A stretch of 64,000 bases of DNA from Rusavskia elegans (taxonomy: Eukaryota; Ascomycota; Lecanoromycetes; Teloschistales; Teloschistaceae). Under the pieces are notes generated by a model that was not told where the DNA came from, did no database searches, and saw only the letters and a list, made by a program, of their open reading frames with translations. Shown here piece after piece: positions 45,509 to 57,958 of this stretch. Numbering within the stretch: position 1 is the stretch's first letter; every line of letters begins with the position of its first letter. The stretch is taken from positions 62,001-126,000 of the forward strand of contig SAUG01000113.1 of the NCBI GenBank assembly GCA_011316305.1, written 5' to 3'. A program made the position numbers and the translations under genes.

Positions 45509-46508
45509 CCGTTTGCACACGCTTGGCATGTGAGGGTCAGCCCAGAGGAACCAGATGTTCCAAAAGGAATTGGAGCAGTGCTTCTACCCAGCTGGCTACC
45601 GGGTATCCTGCTACACGACTGCCACATTTTCATTCCCGGTGTCATACTCAATGCTGAAACATTGAAGGAGACGGTAAGACGGAGTTCGTACGGTTGGGTG
45701 TACTTTAAGCTGTGAGTAGAGAGAGTATCATGATCGTGGAAAGAACGACTCTTGACAATGCCCAATATACTGTGAACGGACAGAGCTCGAAAGACCAATT
45801 TGGTTTGTCTTTCCGACTGGATTGTTCTTGAATGCATCTCATGTACATGTGGAATGGCTTCGCATGTTCTCTTACGTCCTGTTCTCAATGTCCGTTTGTT
45901 TCTTACAATTCTTTTCGTCGTCGATACTGGATGCCCCCAGGATTCGATATTACCCAGTTCAGTCCGGAGCTGCCTCTCTTTCCGACAGCGGTCAATCCCG
46001 ATCCCTGTTGCTCCAAATTACTGATAGCAACACACGAATGTCTTCCCTTGGTCAGACTGACCACATCGTCAATTGGAGGCGAATGGTTCCCCGAGCCTGG
46101 ATGCCGCCAAATTCGTGGCCGTGGCCAAAGAACAACAGCAAGATGATACAGCGACTACTCACAGTTGCATTGATCTTGTGTCAAGAGCTTTACCCCAAGC
46201 CTGTCGCAGCTTGCCTTCGGACCATCCATGAGATCCGATTCCGAACGCATGGTCATTGAAGGCTGAACCGGGTCTGTATAGGGTGGGTTTGAATTCTTCA
46301 GTCATCGCGTACTGTCGATGGGATACTTCTCGTCATAAACCAGCATAGCGATATTGACACAGACACAAAGTGCAATTAAAGAGTGCCAGGCCCGTGATTA
46401 GTATATCCGGGTCGAATTGGCAATCGAATTGGCAATCGTTTGACGATCTTCCGGGTAATCTTGTCATGGAAACCCACATCGGCATCTCATGTAGCACGTT
46501 CTGTAGGT
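45509..46508. other. Intergenic, no supported gene
   Basis: 1,000 bp of normal composition upstream (on the SAF1 side) and downstream of the PLAC8 gene. Short open frames on both strands overlap each other and match nothing I recognise. Near 46415 a 12-bp unit (TTGGCAATCGAA) is duplicated in tandem within the PLAC8 3' flank. Confidence 0.4.
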
Positions 46509-47621
46509 TCATCGGGGAGGTGGCGCATATGTCATCGTCGGTGGACTTGCGTAAGCTGTACTGGCTGGGCCAGCATGCCTTCTGATCAGCTCTTCTCGGT
46601 CACGAACTTCTCTCTCGTCCTGCATGATTACGCAACAGCAGCAGCATAACGACTTCAAGCAGTCCGATGCGAAATCTCCTTCGATTGAGTAAAGCTTCCG
46701 GACACGAGCTCGTTGAATAGATGCAAGGACCCCTTGAACGAATGTAAGCTCAACATTGAGGTAATGTTTTCTGTGGCATTACTCACATTGGAATCCGCAA
46801 GCAAGACCCATCAATCCACAGCTGCCGTTGCAAGTCTTGTATCCCAAAAGGTTGGTAGCATCCTCCTTTTGCGTCTTTCGAGAAATTCTATACTGTGTTT
46901 TGCCGTACACTATGCATGGACAGCACAGACCAACGCAGCACAAGGTGTCCACCTCACACAATCCATGTTTCCAATCAGGTTCTACCGTTGCATTGGGATG
47001 CGCTACCTGTCCCGGACGATGGTTGTCCAGAGCCGCATTAGGACCAGCGAGTGAATTGGGATTATATATGAGAGGCGGCTTGTCCACATCTGGTTTGATG
47101 ACTTCCGCATCACCTTTCCGCTGCTGTGGATCAGCGCCTGATGTGGGTGCCGGTGGTGAAGGATTCACAGGCTCTCTCGCCTTTTTTGGATCGGTGGTGG
47201 CTCCAGAAGTGATGTTCGGCTGTTGAGGCGCAGGCTGTTGAGGCCCAGATTGCTGTCGATCGATTTGTTCAGCGACTGGCGCAAAGTATGCAGGATGGGT
47301 TTCATGTGGTCCTGGCAGATTATATGGCGAGCCCGTCCGCTCTAGCGGCAGCTTTTCGACTGGGTACTGGGTCACCACTTGTGGCTGAGGGAAGCTTGGG
47401 AAGGCCTGGTAACCATCAGGCGGTGATATGGGAGACTCGTCGATAACGGAATTGGGCGGACTCGAGAATTCCTGGAATATGGGCCGTTGTGCTTCGCGAG
47501 GTGTCTCCTGCCATGAGAAGCGTTGGTTACGAGTGCTGGTGTTACTCGTTTGCAGCTGACCAGGGGTTGGCCGAAGTCTCTCAGCAGGTTGTCCGGCTGC
47601 TGGCGGGTTGTTTGATGACAT
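46509..47621 (-). CDS. PLAC8-domain cysteine-rich protein
   Basis: Model: complement(join(46509..46732, 46787..47621)), 352 aa, one 54-bp intron. ATG at 47621 (MSSNNPPAAGQPAERLRP) is the first available in frame. The first 240 residues are Pro/Gln/Ser-rich and disordered. The PLAC8 domain follows: WKHGLCEVDTLCCVGLCCPC, IVYGKTQYRISRK, NGSCGLMGLACGFQ joined across the intron to WVLASIQRARVRKLYSIEGD, then SDCLKSLCCCCCVIMQDERE and the closing REVRDREELIRR. Two Cys clusters are hydrophobic and could act at the plasma membrane. Family members act in metal (cadmium, calcium) handling and organ size in plants; in fungi the role is mostly unknown. The five-cysteine run is typical of the domain. Confidence 0.83.
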
Positions 47622-48305
47622 TGCGCAACTTCTCGTCGGATCGTGGTAGTCGAGGATGCCGAATTCCTCTCGTTTCAAGGTACGAACCGGTTGCCAACGA
47701 TCTGAGATAGATCATAGCATGTTAACAGCTTAGGAGGTAGGCTGTGCTTTCAACACCTGCAGGTCAGGTCTCGGTCTCATCTGCCGCAAAAGGGCGGGAC
47801 GCATGCGTGTAAGCGCCAGCTAAAGATGACAAGCTCTTTTAGACCAGTCTGAATCTGCAGCAATGATTGGCAGCTTGCCGTCGCTAAGAGATGGCATCGG
47901 GCCAGCAGCCCAATCCGTCACACAAGTAATGAGGAGCCAAGCACCTGGGGCACCAACGATGTGACGGAGCACCCAAGCATGTTCTCATCACAACACAACA
48001 CTGGATCAATGCCCTGAAGATATGAACTCCTATTGGTAATCACCGCGCTATGAAGCCCTTTGGCTATGACGCTATACAGACAGCCATCCGAAATGCATCT
48101 GAGACTCCTATTCAATGCATGTCGCCTGTGAGACATCGTCGAAATTCCCATCATTCCGTCGTATATACAATATCGCATTCCGATACCAGTGGCTCGGTCG
48201 GTATTATGTGCATTGCGTAGACCGCCGCAACAGGAGGAGGAAGTGTGAGACCGGATGATAGTTATTGAAATAAAGAGAGCCGTCCATATGCTGATGTAGA
48301 TGCGG
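47622..48305. other. Intergenic, RAX1-like 3' side and PLAC8 promoter
   Basis: 684 bp between two minus-strand genes. No gene, repeat or RNA is recognisable. Confidence 0.45.
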
Positions 48306-49706
48306 TCAATAGAGATTGCCTTTCGGTAGTGCCGTGAAAAAGATGGTGAGAGGAATGGTGATAATCAGTGCCCACGCTTCTGCCTGCCGAACGATCCTAT
48401 TCTGCATAAAGTGCAGTCCCTGTTCCTGGGTGGGAACCTCCTTTTCGAAGGTCTTTCGGAATATGGATTTCATGCCGTATCGGTCCATCCATGTCTCCTT
48501 GTCCCATGTGTTCGGTGGTCCAAAGAGTTCCATTTTGACGGGCCATCGCGACTTTGTCTCCTCGTAGAGCACCTTGGAGTGTCGCAGCGCTGCTTCCTCG
48601 TCCGATGCTCCGTATCTGCGCCCTTGCTCATCCATCTCCCATGGCCGGACTTCTCGGGTATGGCGCCGGAGAAGAAGGACGCAGAGACCCTGGTATGCGG
48701 CGATCAGGTTGGTGATGCCGAACCACCACTCCAGCGCAGCCAGTATCCGATACCACCGTGAGACGTGTGAAAGGGTCAGGAGGATGGCAATTGCAAAGCC
48801 AATGATGATGTTGCATACAGCAAACGTCCGAAGGAATATAGTCCATGGCTTGTTCCCGTTGCAGATACTCCATCGCACAAAATTCGGGTGAGACTGATTG
48901 CGCAGTGTCAAATCCAAAACCTTCTTTATTGGATGGAAGGCAGAAGGATGGGTGGTACGGCGAAGGGCGTATAACACAGCGGCGCGGTCCTCGTGGGAAA
49001 GATTCAATTCGCGAGGAGCCCCCGGAGCTAAATAATGGGTTATGACTCGATTGATCTCCAGCCGGAAGGGCTGAGCGTTATTTGATCTTCGCTGATGGCC
49101 GTCTGGTGGTTTGCCTTCGGCCAAAGGGATTTCGGAGAATTTCAAAGTTCCCAACGTTGCTGTGTAAGGTGATGGCTGGTCTCCTCTCGATGGATCCTCG
49201 ATGAGCGATGCGTTGGAGATGTCCTCTTGTTCTATCGCATCGAAGTCCTTGACCCCTAGGATCGACAGTGTTTTATCACTGCCGCCAATTGCAGAATAGT
49301 TGGAGTTGCCAGAATGTCGCGGAGAGGACTGTGGATCATCAAAAATCCAGTTTGGCGACAAAGCTGTTTCTTCTGGAGGTGCATTCCGAAAGCGTTGGTG
49401 GTAATCGACAAGCCACAGGTAGAATTGGAGGTTCTCGGCGTCGTTTGTAACATATGCAAGGTAATCGATGAAATCTTGTAAGGAGCATGGCTATGAAAGT
49501 CAATCAGTTGCTTAGACATCGGTAAACGATGCAAACTGACATACCGGCAGAGCTTTATTCGATATTATGCGTTCAAAAGACAGATCCGGTGGGATTTCAC
49601 TTTTGCATTCGTTCGTTTTCTCGACATACTTCTGGCACTTTTGTAGATTGAGGGGACCTTCGTTCTTGGGTCGATAGTCAGGCTTTTTGTAGAATAAGAT
49701 GCTCAT
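48306..49706 (-). CDS. rax1: RGS-domain membrane protein, Rax1/RgsB type
   Basis: Model: complement(join(48306..49490, 49545..49706)), 448 aa, one 54-bp intron; ATG at 49706 (MSILFYKKPDYRPKNEGPLN). The RGS domain is split by a long insert: FERIISNKALPPCSLQDFID, AENLQFYLWLVDYHQRF and, after about 90 polar residues, FRLEINRVITHYLAPGAPRE, HPIKKVLDLTLRNQSHPNF. Three or more transmembrane segments follow (WTIFLRTFAVCNIIIGFAIA, WWFGITNLIAAYQGLCVLLL, and a C-terminal ALIITIPLTIFFTALPK). Yeast Rax1 marks bud sites with Rax2; Aspergillus relatives affect growth and asexual development. The RGS fold suggests G-alpha contact, but GAP activity is unproven for this class. Confidence 0.8.
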
Positions 49707-50720
49707 TTTCCGCGACTGATGCAGGAGGGTGTTCCATGTAGGAGATTTACCCAAGAGTATAGCACACACAGAGGGGTTGAGTACTGGTTACTGAATCGAT
49801 CGGGGCAGTGTAGAGAGAGTCATAGAGAGAAGGCTAGAGGGAGCTGTTGGTACGTACCCATTTATTGGATGGAAACAAACCAACGGTGCAGAAGGTTGGT
49901 TGCCACCAGTGCACCCCACACGACTGGTGTCCGGAGATGAGGACGCCTTGGGCGATGGGTTGGAAATTTGATCACGGCACGGTGCAGAGCCAGCATCAGG
50001 GGACTCGAAAGCTTCACTCGCGATCAAACGAATCGGAAATGACAACCACAACGGGTGACGATAGCCGGCTCTAAGTGAAGTAGCGTTGAGCTTAACCTGC
50101 GTGATTTCGAACGAAGGCTTGATCTACGCTGCACGTACATGGAAAAGGATGCGAGTTCGTTTGCGGCACGGCCCTTGGCAGCATCGGTAACCTGAAGATC
50201 TCGACTTGTCCGCAGGCTGTCCACCACCACAGCAATCTTTAACGGTTGTGGTGTGCTGCCGAAGACGAAGCCTTCTCAGCTTACAGCCTCTGCGAATAGC
50301 CCTAGCGGTGTTGGTGTCGTCAGCACTACCACCATCTTAGGGTGTATCATGCAAGGTACACGTGGTAATAACGTGCCTCGGAACCAAGCGGGAAGGAATG
50401 ACATAATCACGAGCTGTCCTGCATTTGACCCATGGAACCACCGCCACAGTCTCGCAGGGACTCGACGCAGGCAAAACGTTCTTGCGGACGAATGAACTAT
50501 TGATGCGGCTCTGTGCCACCGACTCTTGTCCGAATACCACCGAGTTCAATTGGGGTTGGACCGATTTCGAACTGCATAGAGATACTCCGTACATTTGTTC
50601 ACATTCTTCATCGACATATGACCCAAAGGATCTATCTCTGATTGGGATTTATTTTGATGCAGATTCGATGTCGTTGATCGAAGAATTTGATCGAACAATT
50701 ACTTCCACTAGATTGTAGTC
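49707..50720. other. Intergenic, no supported gene
   Basis: 1,014 bp of normal composition. Open frames up to 97 codons on the plus strand (50425-50718) are unsupported by any motif. It should hold the RAX1 promoter and the 3' end of the next gene. Confidence 0.4.
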
Positions 50721-51903
50721 TTACGATTCACTCTGTGAACCCGTGGCGTTTTCTTTGCCAGGACGGTTTTCAGCCTTTACGGATCGTCAGTTGACTGAAC
50801 ATGAAGGAAGTTGAATATTTCGAAGTACCTGAGGACGTCCAGGGTCGACTGATCCTTTGACTTTGGCCGTCTCCACGACACCTTCTCCCTTTTTGCTTTT
50901 GTCTGGATTATTGTCCATATCGGTAGAATGTTTGGTATTGGTATTCGAGAGTCCTTCCTGTTTCTGAGATGTCGTATTAGACCCGCTTGGTGATTTAGAA
51001 GGCGCGGCCTAGTGTTCGATCAGTTACGGCGTCGGCTTCCAACGCGGGGAGAAACGATACCTTGTCACTGCCTCCAGAGTCCCCGCCTTCCAATCGCCCC
51101 TGTTCTTTTCCGTAGTCGCTCTCAATCCTCTTCTTGTTGAAACCCTTAGCGTCGGGTATATGTTTTCTCGTATCCCCTTGCTCGCCTTCTCTCGTGCCTC
51201 CCGAAGTTGCTCCCTTGAATTGTACCCCTTCGACATTTGACCCACTGTCTTCCTCATACGCACCGGCCTTTGAGTCCTCTCCACCCGAGCTTTCGGGACT
51301 TCCTTGTCCGGCATCTTGTACAGAATGATCGGTCCTGGGCCGGTCATCAGAACCTGAACCTGCACTCTGACCCTCAGAACCGTCTTCACTTCCGTCCTCT
51401 CCTTTGGACTCGCCGTCGGAAGCATCTTCGCCGCCTCCGGGCTTTTCGGCCTCTGAATCTTCGTCCCCCTCAGACCTCTCCTCGCCTTCACCTGCACCTT
51501 CATGGCCATCCTTCTCACCGTGGTCGCCGTGCCCTCCTTCATCGTGCCCGTGGCCTGAGCTTTTGTTCAATTGGGGTTGGATGAGGTAGCCGACAGAAGG
51601 TATAGTGACCAATGCGGCGCCGATGGCCCTATCGATGAGGTTAAATCATGTTGTGAATTCCAAGCAGCTGGAACACAGAGATTGACCAATCAGGGTATAA
51701 CGGGTCCATCATGCAAACCAAGTTTCGATTACCTACCAGGGAAGATCGCTAGACGACTTGTGGCTGGCATGTCCCTCAGATGCAGGGTAATTTCGCCGTT
51801 GTATTTGTTGCCATGACCGGGTACGGGTGACAGCTCGTACACGGCGGGTGGAGGTGTTCAATAGTCCTGTTGCTAACCGGGTAGATGCCCTGGGGACAAC
51901 CAT
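50721..51903 (-). CDS. Conserved fungal low-complexity protein, probable mitochondrial
   Basis: Model: complement(join(50721..50774, 50829..51008, 51061..51628, 51737..51903)), 322 aa, introns 54, 52 and 108 bp. The frame closes exactly. Residues 1-50 are basic and Ser/Thr-rich (TRRVRAVTRTRSWQQIQRRN), like a mitochondrial presequence, followed by a single hydrophobic segment WAIGAALVTIPSVGYLI. The rest is almost pure Gly/Glu/Asp/Ser/His low complexity (GHGHDEGGHGDHGEKDGHEG), then NTKHSTDMDNNPDKSKKGEG and VDPGRPQ joined to AENRPGKENATG. I recall similar proteins across Pezizomycotina with no assigned function. The last short exon is chosen by a CTGAC branch and GTAAAG acceptor; without it the frame reads 14 more codons and stops. 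Confidence 0.6.
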
Positions 51904-52376
51904 TGTGACAGGATGGAGGACGATATACACGATATAGAGCCCCTCAGAGCTTGATCGTCCGACGTCTTGGTTGCTGAGTAGTCTATTGAACACGAAATGA
52001 TGGTGAAAGCCGCGGACCGCTTTTGAGATGGAGCTCTTGCTCGTCGTAGCTTCGGTTTTCAGACGCCAGGTCCATCACGTTAGTGGCTTGGCGCCATTAC
52101 GTCGGTTCTGAGGGTACGTAGATCTTCTGTCGACATCGTTGACCTGCAGCACAGTGCTGCCTGACACAAATGATAAATAGGTAGTTATTTGTCGAGTATG
52201 CTACATATCCCGGTCAAGCCTGATCTTCCTCTGTCACTGCCTTGAAAGCTAGCCACTGGAAACTGTAGTTCAGTTCAATCATTTCCTTATCTTACGCTGC
52301 TTTTCAACGAAAAGTCATAATCCTTTACCACCCTGGAATTTTATGAATCACATCGAGTCTCTTGACCAAATCAACC
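51904..52376. promoter_or_regulatory. Divergent promoter, low-complexity gene / CAND1
   Basis: 473 bp between opposite start codons; both promoters lie here. No specific motif is convincing. Confidence 0.4.
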
Positions 52377-55300
52377 ATGGCACCAGCTACAGGCCCATCG
52401 AATGCTACCCCAGCTGCTATTGGGGCTCTGTTACCCAAGCTAGGCGACGCAGATGCAGATATACGATACATGTCATTGAACGACCTGGATAGCATATTGA
52501 GATCCGGTGCTCCAGGCTTTCTTCTGAACGACTACCATATGTGCGCGAAGACGGTAGAATGTCTTCTGAAGACGTTGGATGATATCAATGGCGAGGTGCA
52601 GAATCAGGCTATTAAATGGTAAGGCGGATAACTTCCCAAAATGACCCGAGCTGAATGTCGCTATATAGTGTTGGTTCGTTGACGCAGAAGGCCCCATCAG
52701 ACCTTTTAGCACCAATGATTGAGAAGCTCTCCACTCTCAAAACAACAAATTCCATTGATAACTCGATACCTGCTACTGCGCTACGTACCTTCCTTACCTC
52801 GTTCTCGCGACCGATCGTTGGTGTCCAACCTACGAAAACAACCCAAGACGCCTACTCTGCAATTAGCAAGGTTCTTATACCTCGATTAGTCGGATTTGTT
52901 GTTATGTCGCACGGCGTGAAGAATCAGGGGAGCCCACCACCTGGTATGCTTGAGGTTCAGGAAGACAATACTGTCGACAATGATGCGATCGATGTCCTTA
53001 TTGAGTTGATCAGATGCTTCGGGCCGATGCTGCAAGACCCAGAGAAGAAGGCGCTGCAAAAGTCTACCATGGCCATCTTCGCTCATCAACGGACGAGTAC
53101 GGTAGCAAAGAAGAAGGCGGTCGCTGCGATTTCGCTATTAGCTCTGTACATGTCCGACGCCTTACTGAGCTCTTTCATCTCCAACATAATAGAGAGCTTC
53201 AACGCACCGCATCTAACAGCTTCTCAGCATCGGCTGCTCATCACCATGATCGGATCACTTGGGCGTACAGTTCCTCAACGATTCGGCCGCTACGTGAAAA
53301 CTCTTGCTCCGTTAATCTTGAATACCCTAAGCGGACAGGAATATCAATCCGCATTGGAAGACGCTGCTGAAAATGGCGCGGCTGACGCCGAAGCTGAGGA
53401 GGTTCGAGAAGCTGCTCTGCTTGCGCTCGAGGCTTTTTTGCTGTCTTGTAGCAATGACATGCGACCGTACACTGACGATGCGATCGAGGCTGCTCTCCGA
53501 TTCGTCGGCTACGACCCAAACGTGGCAGGAAACGGAGATGATGAGGAAATGGGGGGTACACAAGAAGACCAAAATGAAGATGATGAAGCTGATCTGATCG
53601 GAGAAGACGAAGAGGATTTTGAGGAAGAAGGAGCCATGAGTGATGACGACGATGCTAGCTGGAAAGTAAGACGGTGCGCGGCCAAGGCGCTCTATGCCAT
53701 CATCTCGACGAGGAGCAATGGAGATCTGTTGGATAACGGAACACTCTACCAGAAAATTGCGCCAGTCTTGATAGGTCGCTTTCAAGAAAGAGAAGAAAAC
53801 GTTCGACTCGAAGTACTGAGCACCTTGACAGCTCTGGTACGCAAGACTTCTGACAATACAATGACCCTGTTCACATTTGCAAGGGAGACCGAGTTTGAGC
53901 TCACTTCAACCGTTGAAGCCCGGTCGCGAAAGCGCCGGCGACTTGGTAGTGATGCAACGCTTTTCGAGTCTCCAATTCACTCCTTGTCAATGTCTGGGTT
54001 CAAATCTCCGGACGCTTCGCCGCCACCCAGCTCAGGCCCAAGAGCTGACCTTGCACGGTTAAGTGGCTCCATAATCCGAGGAGTTTCAAAGCTGCTTAAG
54101 CAAAGCACACTGGCTACAAAGCAGAGTGGGATTGCACTCTTGCGCGAAATGGTGACGGTACAGCGCGGTGGGCTTTCGGAGCACTTTTCGAGAATTGCTG
54201 AGCCATTGGTTGACGCGATCAAATCATCTAACGGAGGTTCAAGTTCACAGTCAATTGGAACAGCAGCTTCGGCAACCGGTGGTAAGTTACGTATTGAAGC
54301 CCTGCAACTTCTGATCGCAATATGCGATAACCACTCGTCGACAATCATCACGCCGTATGCTCCAAACCTCGTCCCAGCGATGACGGCAGCCGTCCGAGAC
54401 AAGTATTTCAAAGTTTCCAGTGAAGCAATATCGGCTGTCGAGAGTCTAGTCAAAGTACTTACACCTCCAAGATCAGGGGGTACTGGGCAAGCCAACCGAA
54501 AATATGTTGGACAGCTGTATGATGTGGTCTTGGATCGAGCTGTGGCATTCGACGCTGACGTGGAGGTTCGGCAGCGCGCTATACATGCTTTGGGTGTCTT
54601 GCTTGCGCGAGGATCCGAATCCAGCAAAGGTAGTATATTGTCCGAGAGCCAGAGGGCCAAAGCTACGGGGGTGTTATTTGACCGCTTGAAGAACGAGACA
54701 ACCCGGATGTCTGCTGTAAGAGCCATCGATATTTTCTTGACTTCGTTCGAAGATGCCAAGGTCATCGAAGAAAAGTGGGCACAGGACGTTGCACTCGAAC
54801 TCGGTGCGCAACTGCGTAAGGCAAATCGTGGCCTGCGAGGAGCGAGCCTGACGGCCCTTCGAGATTTGGTAGGGAACCCTGCCGCCCTGAACTATCTCAA
54901 CGACACGACAGTCGAGGCTCTCAGTGGAATGCTGTTGCCTCTTGTCAGCTCGAATGACCTGAATCTTCTGGGTATGTCTCTCATCATTCTTTCGAAACTC
55001 GTACGACGGAGTTCGAAATGCGTGGTGAACCAGGGCCTTAACAGCACTTTATGTGAGATTGTGATCACGTCCCTTGCGGGTGCAGTCCTAGATGCATTTC
55101 TGGTACTCCTGAAAACCATTGGGGAGCAGGGAGTGGGACAAGAACTTATGCAAAACCTGCTCCAGAACGTAGGAGTCAACGGAGACCCGGCGATAGTGGG
55201 CAAGGCCATCGGCACGCTCCTGATCTCCGGAGGACCATCGGTTGGGGTCAAGCTTGACGATTTTGTCACCGAACTACGATCGGCCCCGGACGACAAGCGG

Positions 55301-56594
55301 AGATGCCTGGCTCTCTCAGTACTTGGTGAAGCGAGCCTGCGTCTGGGATCCTCGTCTCCGCTTAAGCCTGAGCTGTTCACCAAATACTTCAGCTCCAAAT
55401 CTCAGTCCTTGCCGCGTGCAGCTGCCACGGCCCTTGGCAGAGCTGGAGCTGGGAACATCGATGCGTACCTGCCTGTCATCCTTTCAAGCACCAGTCAGAG
55501 TGGCAGCTCGCAATACCTGTCACTACATGCCACCAAGGAAATCCTCCAATTCAGCAGCCAAGCGCGTGCTGACATATCACCGTACACGAAACAGATCTGG
55601 GAGAAGCTGCTAGCAGCCTCGCAAGCAGAGGATAGCCGGGCTGTGGGAGCCGAATGTATTGGCCGACTGACGGTCATCGAACCCAAGACATTCCTCCCCT
55701 CGTTAAAAGTTGGTGCTCAAGTCCTGATGACAAGGCATTGATTGCTGATCTACCACATCTAGGGACATCTTCGAGACGCAACACCTTCCGTGAGGGGTAC
55801 GGCGATCCAAGCGGTCCGGTTCACGCTATCCGACAGCGATGAAGGGTTCGACGAGGTGCTGAAACCATTGCTGGTATCCATGCTTACTACCATGCTCAAC
55901 GACGAAGATCTCGAGAATCGACGCTTGGCGTTGGGCGCACTGAACTCTGCAACGCACAACAAATCAGAAATGATCCTCTCCGATCTCGCCAATCTCGTGC
56001 CGCTCGTGATGAAGGAATCGAAGGTCAAACCCGAGCTGGTCCGTGAGGTGCAAATGGGCCCATTCAAGCACAAGGTTGACGATGGCTTGGAAGTTCGAAA
56101 GGTGTGATGCTGCTCCGCGAGATCAAGAAGGACGATTCTAACCACAATGACAGAGTGCCTATGAGACGTTGTACACACTTATGGAAGGAGCGTATTCGCG
56201 CATCGGCCCGATGGATCTATTCGACCGGATCCTCGCCGGTCTTGAAGACGAGCATGAGATCGAGGTGCTGTGTAACCTGATGCTGACGAAGCTCGTGGTG
56301 CTCGATGCCGAAGAGACAGCTCGACATTTAGACTCAATCGCCGAACGGTACCGTAAGATACTTGACTTCAAGCCCAAGGACAATGCGGTCAAACAGGAAG
56401 TGGAGAAGCTTCATGAAGCCAAGAAAGGGGTCCTGAAGGTCACGCTGCTACTCAACGATGTGGTACCAGCAAACGTGAGCTCAGGAGGCAACCTCCAGAG
56501 CGAAAAATGGAGACAATATTGGGATTGGGTGGTCAAGGAATTCCGGGCTCAGTTGACGAGTGTGGAGCAGGAGGTCAAAAGTCAAGCAGCATAG
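52377..56594 (+). CDS. cand1: Cullin-associated NEDD8-dissociated protein 1
   Basis: Model: join(52377..52618, 52669..55708, 55763..56101, 56154..56594), 1,353 aa, introns 50, 54 and 52 bp. HEAT repeats run throughout. The N-terminus IGALLPKLGDADADIRYMSL and VQNQAIKWCVGSLTQKAPSD, the acidic insert near residues 365-410 (NEDDEADLIGEDEEDFEEEG then DDASWKVRRCAAKALYAIIS), and the C-terminus VDDGLEVRKSAYETLYTLME, GLEDEHEIEVLCNLMLTKLV match CAND1/TIP120. CAND1 wraps around unneddylated cullin-Rbx1 and exchanges F-box modules on SCF. Intron 2 has a non-consensus GTTGGT donor, but the resulting LPSLK|GHLRDATPSVRGTAI junction is the conserved one. It is divergent from the low-complexity gene. Length is slightly above animal CAND1 (1,230 aa). 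Confidence 0.9.
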
Positions 56595-57958
56595 CGCCCG
56601 CCCCTGGTTTGGGTATCTGCATGTGAGGTGTTTGCTGCATTATAATCAATTGGTAGGTTCAACTCAGGATTTTCCCTGGCTCCCGTGAATTGCCATTGGT
56701 CGAGAGGGCGGTTTGTATACATAAGCTTGAAGCGATTCCTGTCGGCGACAAGAAATGCAAGCTCATTGTCACTACCGATCAGGCATGACGTTCTCAGCAG
56801 GAAGGTTTTGGAGATGAGTATTCGCGCGTCTCGTCAGCAGCAAAATCGGGTCTGTATTAGACCTCGGAGTAAGGTAGTTGAGCCCCAGAAAGGCCTAGCG
56901 TTCGACCTGAGTCAGAGTGAATTGACGATCTCAGATCAGCGTAAGGTACATCTGGAAGAGGCGTTCAAAGCGATGTCTAAAGTACAGCCGCGCATTATTT
57001 GAGTCGCGCTTGGATCGTGAGAAACCAAAATGTAGAGTGCGCACCTTATACGACTGTGCTCACCCAGTCAGCAGATTTGTATCGATTGAACAGAGCTTCG
57101 CACCAGGAGCAATATTCCTTGGTCATGGGGGTTGGTTATAAATAAGTTGGATGGATAGTGGAGGAGGGGCATTTCTCTTCTCGTGCATCATTCATTTAAT
57201 TGACTTATAATAATTGACCCCACACGTTTCAAACACCCCAGATCAAGCTGCTTTCAACCTACCTTAAGGTATACCTACCTACCTCATTCCTCTTTATTGT
57301 CCCTGGCGCTTCTCTCTTCGCGCCTTTCAATTCAGAGAAGCCATTGTTGGGTGTCTGCAGCGCTCTCGGTGGGATTGAACAAGTCCTCTATCTGGTCCCA
57401 TCCTCTGCTCCCTCGAGCTCCTATCTACTGCTCGCAGTAAGTCGCCTGTCTACAGATCCATTGGCCTTCGTTTGGCCCTCAAGCATGCTGCAACCCATTT
57501 CTGTACAGCACTCCATGTTATTGCACCCGCTAATTCCAGCTTAGATCGTTCCCTATTCCTTGCCCTTGGTCCGCTTCCTACGTTACGCCTACAATACGTG
57601 ACCTGAACTCATTCATCCCTCCGCCCTGTTGTCTGTTCGGCCGAACCTCTAGGCTACTATAGAGCTGTAGCCGGAGCACTCGCGTCATAGGCACAAGCCT
57701 CCGAAAATCTTGCCCCGGCAGCAGTCAACCCTCTCTACCTTCTCTCCTGGTCGCCCGTTGTTACCAACACATCGAGTCGAGCATACAATCTGCTCGTCAC
57801 CTCGCTATACTCAATACCCCGTCACCAACGCTTACTGATCCTTTCGCTTCACTAGGGTTCTCGGCAGTCCACAGGACGTAGTCTTCCGGACGTAAGACAA
57901 GCTGGCAGGGAACAAGAGGAGAAGCCACTCCAGCCAGGGAGGTGGTCTTTTGAACAGA
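56595..57958. other. Intergenic, CAND1 to PTC1-like; probable long 5' leader
   Basis: 1,364 bp without a supported gene. The right half (57180-57958) is pyrimidine-rich and may be promoter plus 5' leader of the PP2C gene; it contains an open frame of 66 codons at 57344-57544 that could be an upstream ORF if transcribed. A 105-codon frame at 56685-57002 has no recognisable motif. Confidence 0.4.

Noticed and set aside
45822..46259. A 145-codon hydrophobic open frame on the plus strand
   Set aside because: No start context, no domain and no splice partners; overlapping frames of similar length exist on both strands.
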